A DNA stretch of 64,000 nt from Maea johnstoni (GCA_963942565.1 CAWWDR010001049.1:186001-250000); one strand, 5' to 3'. Numbered from the stretch's first letter, positions 46,263-55,980 are shown. Translations and numbers: made by a program. Notes: a model not told the origin generated them from the letters alone.

Positions 46263-47065
46263 ATGGAAAAATACATTTTTCACTTACTTATTATATTACT
46301 TCTTACCAACTGTAATTCAAAAAATATTGAACTTGTAGAAAGACCTGCTTTCGAAAGGATTTCATCTGGAGACCACAACTTGTACACAAAAACTATTGGT
46401 CAGGGTGATGTAACAATTTTATTCGAGTCTGGACTTGGTGAAGCTTATGGATCTTGGATTGCCTCTGATTTAGTAGAGAGTTTAAAAAATGATGTCAAAA
46501 TGATTATGTATAGTAGAGCAGGCATCGGTATGTCTGATCAAACAGAGAGCAGCGCAAGCATAGAAAATATGATAATAGATCTTGATTCTGTAATTACAAC
46601 TCTTGCTGATGGGAGAGAAACTTATAATAGTTGGCCATTCATTAGGCGGGGCCATAATTCGAGCTTACAGTGTAGAATATCCTGAGAAAATTTCTGGATT
46701 AGTTTTTATCGAACCTTCTCACGAATATGGTTTTAGTGATCTTACTGAAGAAGAACAAAAAGAAGCTGAGTTGGAGTTTTTAAGTTATGATTTTAATGAT
46801 ATAAATAGTTCAATAACTAAAGAAAAAAAGGATTTCTTCAATACACTACGATACTTGGATACTTTGGATAACCTACCTGACATACAGTAATTTTGTTGAC
46901 ATCAGTTGAACAAAGTGATGATCCAATAATAAAAAACTATTGGACGAATATTAGTAATTGTTTGAGTGAAGGATTATATGACTTTAAACATATAAAAGTT
47001 GATGATAGTGGTCACCCATATCCAAAGAGACCAACCAGAAATAGTAAAATCTGCAATTCTTAAAT
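46263..47065 (+). pseudogene. Alpha/beta hydrolase lipoprotein, frameshifted
   Basis: Starts with a lipoprotein signal (LLIILLLTNCNSKN; Cys lipobox LTNC). Hydrolase blocks are spread over frames: VTILFESGLGEAYGSW, MYSRAGIGMS, then in a second frame IIVGHSLGGAIIRAYSVEYP (nucleophile elbow GHSLG). A third frame ends with VDDSGH, near the expected catalytic His. At least two frame shifts (about 46610 and 46890). Formerly a surface-anchored esterase-like protein. Confidence 0.7.
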
Positions 47066-47489
47066 AATTAAGAAAGTCCATAAAAAAGAAGGATTTCTAA
47101 GTTGGATATATAATACCTCATCGAAATGAGGTGAAATAAAAACACTTAACACGTTAGACAGAATACGCTTCCGATAAAGTTGTAATCTGACACCTTCTTA
47201 GAAAATTATTGCTATAAAGACAGGCTGCTGGAGCAAATAATATCTTATTCAACTAAGATTAAAGTTTGTAGCCTCCTCTACCAACTCGATTATTTCAAAG
47301 ACGGCGGTCTGTTTATTGGGTTATTTTAATTCCCCATGTCAGCGCTGAGAACCGTATCGGTATTGGAGACTGCCATGTAGCTGTTATAAAAGGCGATTTG
47401 AAAACTGATAAAATTGAGTTTAATAAAGAATAAATTACAGACTCTCTTTTTCAGATTTCTTATATTTAATTTTTTTACCAGAATACTTC
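47066..47489. other. Gene-poor decayed stretch
   Basis: It contains a perfect CCTCAT-CGAA-ATGAGG hairpin near 47110 without a T run. A 48-codon open remnant ending at about 47433 (IPHVSAENRIGIGDCHVAVIK...) belongs to no family I can name. No intact gene is seen. Confidence 0.4.
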
Positions 47490-48100
47490 AGTGGCTAATT
47501 TTTTGATACTCATTAAAACCAACTTTACTATAAATGCTTTTCCTATTTTGAAGCTTGAAGAACACAATGCATACAACCTTGTTCAGTGGCATATTTTAAA
47601 GCAAATTTTTGTGAGAAGTGATCCATAGCCTTTTCCCCTATAATCTTTCAAAGTACCTACTAAATGCAAACCAGCTATCTTGTTCTGAATAAACATCATT
47701 GTTGTAGAAACAATCTCCCCATTACTAATAATTGCCAAAAAAATAATTTCTTTGTCTTTTAGGAATAGCTCAAATAACCTGATATCCTTTTCTCCAAATA
47801 TGCAACGGACAGCTTTAAACCATTTTGAAAATCTCTAACTTGATCAATTATTTTGACATTAAGAAAATCTTCATTAAGATATTCTAATTTAGAAAGCTCA
47901 TACGACATAGTTGTTTGTTCAACAATTTCAGAAAAATTATTCAAAATCAACTCATTCCTAAACTCATCAGACAGGGACTCTTCATTGATGAGTAAAGTAT
48001 CTGGTGTATTATCGTTTTTTATACTTTCAATAATTCTTGTTACTACTTTTTTCTCAGATGCTGAAGGAACCTTTATATCAAAAAATTCTACATAAACCAT
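47490..48100 (-). pseudogene. GNAT-type acetyltransferase, broken
   Basis: An open part at 48100-47759 (MVYVEFFDIKVPSASEKKVV...) is followed in other frames by FLAIISNGEIVSTTMMFIQNKIAGLHLVGTLK... and YRGKGYGSLLTKI. The latter is the acetyl-CoA-binding RxxGxG motif of GNAT enzymes. At least two interruptions. Possibly once a plasmid-borne modification enzyme; the substrate is unknown. Confidence 0.6.
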
Positions 48101-48236
48101 ATATCATATGGATTTTTAGCCCATGAGAATTCAGGAGAGTACCCTATTTTTTCACCAGAAAGATTAGATGATTTTTTACAGAGAGAAGAGAAGTTGCTTT
48201 CAATATAAGGTCCATTTTTTTTCTTCTCAAAGATCT

Positions 48237-48258
48237 ATAGATTTCAATTGAAATCTAT
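48237..48258. repeat. 22-bp perfect palindrome
   Basis: A perfect dyad centred on CAATTG with arms ATAGATTTCAA/TTGAAATCTAT, in the 250-bp gap between the broken GNAT gene and the DUF3810 gene. Could be an operator or a terminator remnant. Confidence 0.4.
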
Positions 48259-48350
48259 ATTTAGTTACCTTGAATAATCCACAGTTATCCTTTTTAAGAA
48301 GGAGGAAAATGGTTATTTTATACTTGCCACCTCGTAATTATCCTGCTTTT

Positions 48351-49457
48351 TTATTCTCCAACATATTCAGCTACCAGCATATCAACAAACTGATTATAAC
48401 TTTTCATACCATCAGAAATCCCAAGACTTTTCATATAGATATCATTCATTCGACTAAGAATTTTCAATTTCGGAACATTTTGTTGAGTTAATTGAGACCA
48501 AGCAAATTCCCAATCTCTTTTTACCCGCCAGTCCATTTTTGCCAATAAAAATTCATACTCTTCTTTATCAAGAAGATAGATCTCATCCATTACATACTCA
48601 AGAGCAATGAAGTATCCAGCATATTGAAAGTTGACATCGGCATGATTGATACATGCTAAATATCCCACATAATTAGCATCACCTTCATTTCCGATTCCTC
48701 TTTGATGAGCTAACTCATGAGAGACAACATATGGATAATATAGATCAGGGACAGCATCTGAGATTAAAGTCTCTCCAAGAAATGAATATAATCCCCAAAT
48801 ATTCAAACTCATAAAAAGTTTCGTGATTGATGCTCTTTTAGGCAATCCATATCTGCCTTTGAATTGTGGATATGTGGTTGATAGTTCTTCTAACCCTTTG
48901 TGCGCTTTAACAAAATTTTCTTTGCGAGTTCCTGATAAAGAGAAAAAACCTTCAATTCTCTCTGAAACAGAGTATCGTAACTCGTTTACTTTTCTAATCA
49001 GAACTTCCGCTGTTAAAACCAGTTCATCCATCTCATACTCTTGTACCTTTAATCCTGCTGATATAGAGAAAGGCTCACGGTGGTATCCTAAACCATGGAT
49101 AGTTGTAGTAAAAAAATAAACCAGACAAATAAATAAGAGTATATTCCGAGCTAATTTCTTCGCAAGTAGGATTGGTTTTATCTGTTTTCGAATAACTCGT
49201 ATGATCATTAGAATCAAGCTGATCAAGCAAAAAATGATAAATAGTACAAATACAATCTCAGTTAGAGAAAATGGGAAAATCCCTGTAATAAGACTCAATC
49301 CCTGGCGTATTAGTTTTTGAAATCCATTTGAGTAGAACTTCTCTATTATTGTAGGAAATTGTGCAGCAATATGAGAAAGGATAAAGGCTATAGGTCCAAG
49401 TAGCATGAGTTTCCAATGCCATTCAAAATGTTGCGAAGAGTTCATTACGTGCTCCAA
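48351..49457 (-). CDS. DUF3810 family putative zinc metalloprotease, membrane-bound
   Basis: 368 aa. Three membrane segments at about 15-40, 65-90 and 103-122 precede a soluble domain with PYVVSHELAHQRGIGNEGDANYVGYLACINH: an HExxH zinc motif followed by the downstream Glu of the DUF3810 family. SFLGETLISDAVPDLYY lies just before it. The family is membrane-anchored, probably proteolytic, with unknown substrates. Intact, in contrast to the broken genes before it. Confidence 0.8.
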   Translation of the reverse strand: MEHVMNSSQHFEWHWKLMLLGPIAFILSHIAAQFPTIIEKFYSNGFQKLIRQGLSLITGIFPFSLTEIVFVLFIIFCLISLILMIIRVIRKQIKPILLAKKLARNILLFICLVYFFTTTIHGLGYHREPFSISAGLKVQEYEMDELVLTAEVLIRKVNELRYSVSERIEGFFSLSGTRKENFVKAHKGLEELSTTYPQFKGRYGLPKRASITKLFMSLNIWGLYSFLGETLISDAVPDLYYPYVVSHELAHQRGIGNEGDANYVGYLACINHADVNFQYAGYFIALEYVMDEIYLLDKEEYEFLLAKMDWRVKRDWEFAWSQLTQQNVPKLKILSRMNDIYMKSLGISDGMKSYNQFVDMLVAEYVGE

Positions 49458-49541
49458 AGATGAGATATGGTTATTCTTATAGATTTTTCTTCACAAATCA
49501 AATATTTTATAAATAAACAAAAATTAAATATGGAGAATACT

Positions 49542-49775
49542 ATGCCACATGTAATTGTAAAACTATATCCTGGTAGAACTGATGATCAAAAAAGGGAGCT
49601 TGCAGAGAGTATTGTAAAAAGTGTTTCTTCTATTGCAAAATGTAAAGAACGATCCGTTTCTGTTGCAATTGAAGATGTTGCAGAACAAGACTGGGCAGAT
49701 AATGTCTATAAACCAGATATTCTTGATAATAAGGAAAAGCTCATTATTGAACCAGGGTATAACCCTTTTGAGTGA
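49542..49775 (+). CDS. 4-oxalocrotonate tautomerase family protein
   Basis: 77 aa. The start ATG-CCA at 49542 is chosen because these enzymes use Pro1 as catalytic base after Met removal, and GGAG lies 6 nt upstream. PHVIVKLYPGRTDDQKRELAESI and the NVYKPDILD tail match the tautomerase fold, which normally forms trimers or hexamers. The substrate is not predictable. Confidence 0.8.
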   Translation: MPHVIVKLYPGRTDDQKRELAESIVKSVSSIAKCKERSVSVAIEDVAEQDWADNVYKPDILDNKEKLIIEPGYNPFE

Positions 49776-49825
49776 ACAATGATTTTTTATAGACATTTTC
49801 CTTGAGTAGTTCGATAATAAACAAC

Positions 49826-49912
49826 ATGAGCACCCGAGAAGACTTTCTTGAGAATTACCACAACATCATCAATGAACTGGAAACAGTCAGAATAAATCTG
49901 CATCAGGATTGA
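49826..49912 (+). CDS. Very short paralogue of the 62-aa protein
   Basis: 28 aa, MSTREDFLENYHNIINELETVR. Its upstream sequence TTGAGTAGTTCGATAATAAAC is repeated almost exactly before the 62-aa gene at 50982. It is probably a degenerate copy, or a leader of the ABC exporter operon that follows. Confidence 0.35.
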   Translation: MSTREDFLENYHNIINELETVRINLHQD

Positions 49913-49915
49913 TAA

Positions 49916-50290
49916 TTGAACGACAAACCAATACGAGTAAAAAGAAAGTTGGCATCATTCTTTCTTTATTACAGGCAAATACTTAGCTTTTCCATATTAG
50001 TTTCAATCCCGATATTTCTCGGTGATTCTATGCTTGGATCACTAATTCCTGAAACATCGACTCTAATACAGACTATTTTATTTTTTATTGAAAGATTCGC
50101 TTTTAGGTTACCGACTTATTTTTTTATTGGTGCATTAGGACTGACACATTATGTCCAGAAAAATCAATACTACTATTATAGAAATCAAGGTTGTTCAATT
50201 AAGTCCCTGATTATTATGAGCTGGGTAATGAATTGTTTTATTGGTGGGCTTCTTCTCATAATAAGTAATATAGTGGGTAATTATGGCTGA
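49916..50290 (+). CDS. ABC-2-like membrane protein paired with an ATPase
   Basis: 124 aa, TTG start. Three hydrophobic segments (about 20-45, 55-75, 95-120). It overlaps the following ATPase gene by 8 bp (ATGGCTGA), so the two are translationally coupled and should form a small exporter. At this length it is smaller than usual ABC-2 subunits; a missing partner or homo-oligomer is likely. No close family recognised. Confidence 0.55.
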   Translation: MNDKPIRVKRKLASFFLYYRQILSFSILVSIPIFLGDSMLGSLIPETSTLIQTILFFIERFAFRLPTYFFIGALGLTHYVQKNQYYYYRNQGCSIKSLIIMSWVMNCFIGGLLLIISNIVGNYG

Positions 50291-50948
50291 TCTACATATA
50301 GAGAGTGTCCGTCAAAGTTTTAATGGGAAGACAATCTTGAACTGTAATTATACTATATTTAAATCAGGTACTGTTACAGGAGTTGTCGGTATAAATGGGT
50401 GTGGAAAATCTACTCTATTTAAGATTATATTTGGAACCTTAAGAGCTGATTATTCTATGATGCAATATAATGGAAAACAAATTAAAACATTATTCAACAA
50501 TCCAAGAGCTGTAGCGTTTCTCACACAAGACAATTTCATACCAAAATACCTTACTGTTGATAAATTCTTAAGACTGTCAATTCTGAAACCAGAAAAGGAG
50601 AGGTCTTTACGAGATAGGTTTAGACCCTTCCTGAAGCAACGGATCAATTCTCTATCTGGTGGAGAAAGGCGTATGCTGGAAATCCAATATATATTTGCTC
50701 TTGATAGAGATTTTCTAATATTGGACGAACCATTCATAGGATTAGAACCAAAGGGAATCGAAGAAACAAAACAACTAATACGTGATTATGAAAATGGGAT
50801 TATTGTTTCCAGTCATCTATATAGAGATTTAGAGGACGAGCTTGAGGAAATACTTTTATTGGTAAATGGAACTCTAATAAAAGTTGAATCAGAAAACGAT
50901 TTACAACGATTTGGTTACCTGCCTCAAAATGATAAGATTATCTTATAG
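50283..50948 (+). CDS. ABC transporter ATP-binding protein
   Basis: 221 aa. Walker A VVGINGCGKSTLFK, Q-loop AFLTQDNFIP, signature INSLSGGERRMLE, Walker B FLILDEPFIGLEP, H-loop IIVSSHLYRDL. A full-length nucleotide-binding subunit of export type. Coupled to the preceding membrane protein; the cargo is unknown, with peptide export or self-protection as possibilities. Confidence 0.9.
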   Translation: MADLHIESVRQSFNGKTILNCNYTIFKSGTVTGVVGINGCGKSTLFKIIFGTLRADYSMMQYNGKQIKTLFNNPRAVAFLTQDNFIPKYLTVDKFLRLSILKPEKERSLRDRFRPFLKQRINSLSGGERRMLEIQYIFALDRDFLILDEPFIGLEPKGIEETKQLIRDYENGIIVSSHLYRDLEDELEEILLLVNGTLIKVESENDLQRFGYLPQNDKIIL

Positions 50949-50981
50949 ACATATTCTTTGAGTGGTTTGATAATAAACAAC

Positions 50982-51170
50982 ATGAATGACAATAGAGAAG
51001 CCTTTCTTGAAAAGCAGATCAATCTTCATCACGATCTTATCGATGAGATGGAATCAAGTCGATTAAATCGGGAACAGAAGCAGAAACTTCAGGATCTGAA
51101 GATTTTGTATAAGAAGTATATTGATGAATATAAGGGGATAATGGTGGCTCAGGAGGTCAATTACACTTAA
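50982..51170 (+). CDS. Small helical protein (62 aa)
   Basis: MNDNREAFLEKQINLHHDLIDEMESS... is almost wholly helical and charged. It has the same promoter-like leader and opening (NREAFLEK / TREDFLEN) as the 28-aa frame at 49826, so the exporter pair lies between two copies. Function unknown. Confidence 0.45.
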   Translation: MNDNREAFLEKQINLHHDLIDEMESSRLNREQKQKLQDLKILYKKYIDEYKGIMVAQEVNYT

Positions 51171-51285
51171 AATTACTTGAACTCAGAAGCCTGAATATTG
51201 GAGTTGTAGATGCCCGCAGAAAAAATATTTAAAAGTAAGTAGATTGCCGATTAATTATTAAGAGAAGAAAATTATAAGGATAAAA

Positions 51286-51323
51286 GAATGCGGGATTTCA
51301 TTACCACAATCCTTCCCGCATTC
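51286..51323. terminator. Hairpin before the transposon remnant
   Basis: GAATGCGGGA (51286-51295) pairs with TCCCGCATTC (51314-51323). It may be a terminator for the 62-aa gene or part of the transposon end; a related TGCGGGAATC occurs near 53243, on the other side of the remnant. Confidence 0.45.
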
Positions 51324-51329
51324 AAATAA

Positions 51330-51959
51330 AAAAACAAATTAATCGTAATACCTGAATCCATTTATGGCAAGATATTAAAAGCAACTCATAGCAAAGAAGA
51401 TTTTACTAATTGTACTTGTCCTGTCTGTTTTAGTTCTCTTTTCACATACCATTGTCAGTATCAGAAATATTATTACCAGGAACTCATTTTCATCATCAGA
51501 GTCAAATGTCTTATCTGCGGTTGTACTCATGCCCTGATTCCTGAGTTTTCTCTGCCGGGGACAAGTATCGGGACAGCTGAAGCAGACAGATATCTGAGAT
51601 TACGTCAAAAAGAGGTTTCACAAAAGAAGGCGGCTCAGGTTTTTATAGATCTTGGAATGAATCGGAATTATGGAATAAGTCTTGAAAAGAAATTCAAACA
51701 AGCAAACCGTAAGGCAATGGTCTTGTTTTCAAGAGATAGGGACATTCTTCCCAATCCCTTGTTTCTGTTCCAGTCAGATGAGAATCCATACGATTCTCCA
51801 ATCCTGACCGTAAACTCTCTTTTTTTGAAAAGAGGTTACAATCCTCTCTACTTTTCCCGGAATAATATTCTAAGAATCAGAGAAATCAAAACGGGAAAGA
51901 CTTTACCACTTAATAAGAGGGCTGTCTGGCCAGATCATGTGAAATTAAACTCATCCTAA
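51330..51959 (+). CDS. DUF6431 transposon accessory protein
   Basis: Open for 209 codons after a stop at about 51327, but with no clear start before the ATG at 51657, so the 5' end is uncertain or a remnant. It contains the DUF6431 pattern: CTCPVCFSSLFTYHCQYQKYY, CLICGCTHALIPEFSLPGTSIGTAEADRYL and a downstream basic block. This zinc-binding protein is found as the first gene of transposons carrying a DDE transposase and an ExeA/TnsC-type ATPase, as here. Confidence 0.55.
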   Translation, partial: KNKLIVIPESIYGKILKATHSKEDFTNCTCPVCFSSLFTYHCQYQKYYYQELIFIIRVKCLICGCTHALIPEFSLPGTSIGTAEADRYLRLRQKEVSQKKAAQVFIDLGMNRNYGISLEKKFKQANRKAMVLFSRDRDILPNPLFLFQSDENPYDSPILTVNSLFLKRGYNPLYFSRNNILRIREIKTGKTLPLNKRAVWPDHVKLNSS

Positions 51960-51981
51960 ATAATCTTAAGGAGAAAATCAT

Positions 51982-53148
51982 ATGACAGACCCAGAATTTG
52001 AATTGAAAAAGAAACAGATCTGTGACTTCAGACACTCTGTGGTTGCTGAGTTGGGAAATCCATATCTTTCGAGAGGAAAGTTAACTCAGCTGATAAAAGA
52101 GAAATCGGGAAGAGAATACGCCATTCCCTATTCTAAAAGGAAAACTCTGACCGAGGGATGCATCAGACGCTGGCTGAATCTCTACAGAAAATATGGTAAA
52201 GAGGGACTGGCTCCGGGAGTTAGAGATGATAGAGGAAAATCCCGCCTTCTGAAGGATGCTCAGCAGACAGCCCTTATACATCTCTTGGAAACAAGACCGG
52301 AAATAACAGCCACAGCAGCAGTTAAAATACTTCAGACTAAAGGAATTATTCAAAATGAGATCTCCAGCTCCTCCCTTTCTCGTTTCATAAAATCCCATGG
52401 ATTGACCTATAGAGAGAGAAACCGTAATAAAGAGGCTGAGAAAAGTCTGAAGTTTGATTTCTTCTCTCCACTGGAATGCATTCAGGTAGATGTCATGTAT
52501 GGTCCGCAGATCCCTGATGAGAAGGGAAAATATCGCAAAGCACTTCTTATGGCATTCTTAGATGATGCAACCAGAAGAATAATCTATTCCAGATTTTCCT
52601 TTTCAGAGAAATCCATACTTTTTGAAGACGGTATCAAGCATATCCTGAAGACACATGGAATGATCGGACGTCTGTACACAGACAACGGGAGCAGCTTCGT
52701 CTCCAATCAGACCAACCATGTTCATCCTATTCTCATAATCGATGAGGCTGATAAACTGGGAAATGATATTCTTCAGGAGATCAGACTGATAGCCAATTTT
52801 AATTATGATTCTTATGATGCCATTACTATTCTACTCTGTGGTCAGGAAAATCTTCTCCAGAAGTTTGGACTTTCAATTCTGGAATCTCTGGCCAATTCCG
52901 TTACTGTGACAGTCAGAATAAATACTCTTAAAAAAGAGGAAACCTACTCCTATATCGAACAGAGAATCAGTGATGTTTCTGTGGGAAATTCTCTATTTAC
53001 AAAAGCTGCGATGAATCTGATCCATAATGCATCGGGTGGTGTCATGAGAGTGATCAACAATATGGGAGAACATTCTATGATTAAAGCCTATTTGAGTGGA
53101 TCTGCTACAGTTGAAAAAGAGCACGTTCAAGCCATTTTGAGTCGGTGA
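51982..53148 (+). pseudogene. In-frame fusion of a DDE transposase and a TnsC/ExeA-like ATPase
   Basis: 388 aa. Residues 1-250 are a Mu/TnsB-like transposase: helix-turn-helix KTLTEGCIRRWLNLYRKYG, then catalytic FSPLECIQVDVMYGP (D) and GRLYTDNGSSF (D). They stop before the catalytic Glu. After FVSNQT the sequence switches to the second half of an AAA ATPase: VHPILIIDEADKLG (Walker B), LLCGQENLLQ, and a helical tail ending AILSR. The Walker A half is missing. An internal deletion of about 1 kb or more has therefore joined two adjacent genes in frame. Probably inactive. Confidence 0.75.
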
Positions 53149-53168
53149 TTATTCATTAAATTATCTTT

Positions 53169-53196
53169 AAAGCGGGTGTTTCCCGCTTTATTTTTT
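53169..53196 (+). terminator. Strong Rho-independent terminator
   Basis: AAAGCGGG (53169-53176) pairs with CCCGCTTT (53182-53189) across a 5-nt loop, followed by ATTTTTT. It ends the transposon remnant transcript. Confidence 0.85.
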
Positions 53197-53341
53197 GCTC
53201 TAAATTATTCGGGAAATCTAAATGAGAAGATAGTGCGGGAATCTGTGGGATTATTGATGCTTTATTGAGCCATATTAGGCTGGGAAATTAAGCTATATTA
53301 AATCGGGCATCTACAGGAGTTATCAATCTGTTTTGTAAGAG

Positions 53342-54316
53342 GTGACAGTGATTAAGAAATTACCAAAGATTTATTTAGATCAAAATATTCTCCAGTATGA
53401 CTTTGAGGGGAAAATCACGATACCGAATAATGATCAAGTTCAATATGTTTATTCTGATGAGCATTTCAACGAAATAACAAGATGGAAAAATGACGGGTAC
53501 TTCGATGTTTTAAAAAGGTTGAATGCAAGAAAAATTAAATGCAGTTTAGATTCCAACAATAATTTTACTGATAATGGTATATTGCTTGATTATGTAGATC
53601 CCAAAATCATGTTTGAAGAGTATAAAGATACAATAAATGATAGCAAATCAGCTATGAATTTATTTCAACCATTACAAGTATTTTTAAATGGCAACACTAC
53701 TGTAACAAATCCAGAGGAAATAAATCAAAACTTCCAAAATACTTTAAAGGACCTACTCGGTGATACTCTTAAAAAAATCGGAAATACAGAAATGACAACT
53801 CAATACAATGCATATGTTGAGGCTATAGGAGGACAATTAGAACATGCATTAAAAAATCAAAAAGTTTCACCTCTTGAAGAGGCCAGAAAAAAAATTACAA
53901 AAGAAATATTAAGCAATCTTGATCCTAATAATGGTCTTATCATAGATCAAATATGGAACTTAATTAAAGATGTGATGGAAGACATTGAAAAAGATCAATT
54001 CTTTGGAAAGAGATCATTTTCTTTCCAGAATGATTTTGTCTACTCCAAGTTTAAAAATGTAATCCATTGCCATTCTGTATTAAATTATCTTGGTTATTGG
54101 CCCGATGGCGGACTGGTTAAAATGAGCAAGATATATGGAATCAATAGTGATGCTTCACATCTGGCACATTCAATATTTTGTGAAGGGATTATGAGTGGAG
54201 ATAAAAGGATGTGTAAAAAAGCGCAAGCAATTTTTTCATATCTTGATTTAAGAACTGAAGTCTACCAGTTAGAGTTTGGTCAAACCGAAACAAAGCAACC
54301 AACTCATAACGGATAA
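53342..54316 (+). CDS. PIN-like domain protein
   Basis: 324 aa, GTG start at 53342 (another GTG at 53348). The opening KIYLDQNILQYD and YSDEHFNEI, plus the end DASHLAHSIFCEGIMSGDKRMCKKAQAIFSYL, fit the acidic sites of PIN-type ribonucleases: an early Asp, a central Glu and a late D..D pair. A long helical insert of about 150 residues lies between. Probably an intact nuclease of a defence or stress system; the target is unknown. The next gene, 137 bp on, may be its partner. Confidence 0.55.
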   Translation: MTVIKKLPKIYLDQNILQYDFEGKITIPNNDQVQYVYSDEHFNEITRWKNDGYFDVLKRLNARKIKCSLDSNNNFTDNGILLDYVDPKIMFEEYKDTINDSKSAMNLFQPLQVFLNGNTTVTNPEEINQNFQNTLKDLLGDTLKKIGNTEMTTQYNAYVEAIGGQLEHALKNQKVSPLEEARKKITKEILSNLDPNNGLIIDQIWNLIKDVMEDIEKDQFFGKRSFSFQNDFVYSKFKNVIHCHSVLNYLGYWPDGGLVKMSKIYGINSDASHLAHSIFCEGIMSGDKRMCKKAQAIFSYLDLRTEVYQLEFGQTETKQPTHNG

Positions 54317-54453
54317 AATAAACTGTGGATTTTCGATGTCTTTCCCAATATTCATGATTGCAGTATTTTGAATGTAATTGAGTAATCAAACCATATAACA
54401 TAAAAAGGGCATATTTTATATAAAAAAATACATAAATTACCGACGAAAAGGAA

Positions 54454-55041
54454 GTGAACGTGTTTAAATTTAATGCAGAAGATAATCTTGTATTGAAGTA
54501 TCAAGTTCAAATGGGCCATCAAGATACTCTTATTTTTCATCTTCTTCTTCCTTCATTAGAAAGTCAGCTTTCTGATTTCAATGAACCACTTGCTAAAGAA
54601 ATTGAAAACACTATGCAAAATTGGGGGAAGACGGAACTTTTCAATTATAGTTATATAAGCACTTACCATTTATGGGAAAAACAGATTTCACATATAATTA
54701 GAAATCAATCAAAAGAAACTGTCAGAGTTCCGAATCGAGATTTTGTGAAGAGTGTTAAAAAAATCCTCTTAAAAGAATTCCAGATAGATGATATTGATTC
54801 ATCAATTTGGGAAGGATTAGAAAAAGCAAGAACACTTGTGAATGCTTTTAAACATGGTTTTGGTAGAAGTTATGATATTGCTAAAAACATGTATCCAGAG
54901 CTTTTTTGGAACGATGAATACAATGAAGGTTTTCCCAACCTAATTCTATCAGAAAAAGAAGTGAAAGAATTACTACATAATTTAGAAAGATTCTATGAAC
55001 GTCTTAATATTCAAACCGAGTTAGATTTTAGCAACTGGTAG
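54454..55041 (+). CDS. Helical hypothetical protein downstream of the PIN-like gene
   Basis: 195 aa; GTG at 54454 or 54460, with AAGGAAG close by. Largely helical. KARTLVNAFKHGFGRSYD resembles the conserved C-terminal helix of some HEPN-like or MAE_28990-like proteins, but the classical RX4-6H spacing is not met. Not assigned. Its position suggests a two-gene unit with the PIN-like gene. Confidence 0.45.
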   Translation: MNVFKFNAEDNLVLKYQVQMGHQDTLIFHLLLPSLESQLSDFNEPLAKEIENTMQNWGKTELFNYSYISTYHLWEKQISHIIRNQSKETVRVPNRDFVKSVKKILLKEFQIDDIDSSIWEGLEKARTLVNAFKHGFGRSYDIAKNMYPELFWNDEYNEGFPNLILSEKEVKELLHNLERFYERLNIQTELDFSNW

Positions 55042-55077
55042 ATATAAAATTACTTGAAATTGATTGTCGAAGTGAAA

Positions 55078-55980
55078 CTACACCTGTTCTGCAACCTCAG
55101 CCAAAATAGATAATAGCTCCTCCGCCTTCACCAATGCCTCCTCCACAATGTCCTTCTGACTTTCAAACGAGGCAGTATGATCTATGAGAGGCACCATTCT
55201 TCTAAAAGCTGCGGATTTTCCAGTAGTTACGACCTCTACATCCAGATCAGCAAAGATATCAGAGAATTCATCAACTCGACCCGCCATCCCTGCAATCTGT
55301 AGATCCACGGCACTCTTATCCAGTTTATGAACCAAAGAGAGTCCATTCGGCAACGATGGTTTGAAATAAATGAAGGATGCCTGGGATGGCTTTTTATCAG
55401 GTTTCTGCATTCCAAGTTCTGGGTGATTGGCTGTAGCGTACTGCCAATAATTTGTCCAGAATTTTGTCACATTGATATCTGTCTCTGGATTATGCCCCCT
55501 CCGATTTTGCTCAATGGCTTCTTGAAGGATGTATTTCCGCCACATGCTTCTCCTATCCCCGATAGAACCAAACCATCCGACCAGATCCTCATAGCAGATG
55601 GTACTGTCATAACCTGTTACCTTTTGAAGGTATTCCTCGGGAGCAATCATGCACGTCGTAAATAACTTCCATTTCTTATCAACTACTCCTTTTTCTCCTC
55701 GGAGTCGGTACCGCTCTGCCTGTTGTGGCTGTTCAACGGCATCAATCTTATTCTCTATGAGGATGGCATGTCCGTTCTCATATATGGCGACAAGATCTGA
55801 TTCTCCCAGGTCTCCGTCAACAACAGAATGCCAGGCTCCAATCAATTTTGGTGCTGGGGATTCTGACATGACTTTAGAATAAAACCAGGATGAAAAATCT
55901 GACGAGACATTTATTTCCTCCAGGATGAGCATGTCGATGTCCCGCTCCGTGATGGATTGGACTTTGTTTAGGTTGAGCAT
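55078..55980 (-). CDS. PD-(D/E)XK nuclease family protein
   Basis: 300 aa. GESDLVAIYENGHAILIENKIDAVEQPQQAERY holds the D-x(n)-E-x-K active site (ESD ... ENK) of the PD-(D/E)XK_4 type, with the following Q-rich helix. The rest, including a tryptophan-rich middle (FWTNYWQYA) and a helical C-terminus, is unassigned. Similar proteins occur in many accessory islands. Monocistronic and convergent with the 195-aa gene. Confidence 0.75.
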   Translation of the reverse strand: MLNLNKVQSITERDIDMLILEEINVSSDFSSWFYSKVMSESPAPKLIGAWHSVVDGDLGESDLVAIYENGHAILIENKIDAVEQPQQAERYRLRGEKGVVDKKWKLFTTCMIAPEEYLQKVTGYDSTICYEDLVGWFGSIGDRRSMWRKYILQEAIEQNRRGHNPETDINVTKFWTNYWQYATANHPELGMQKPDKKPSQASFIYFKPSLPNGLSLVHKLDKSAVDLQIAGMAGRVDEFSDIFADLDVEVVTTGKSAAFRRMVPLIDHTASFESQKDIVEEALVKAEELLSILAEVAEQV

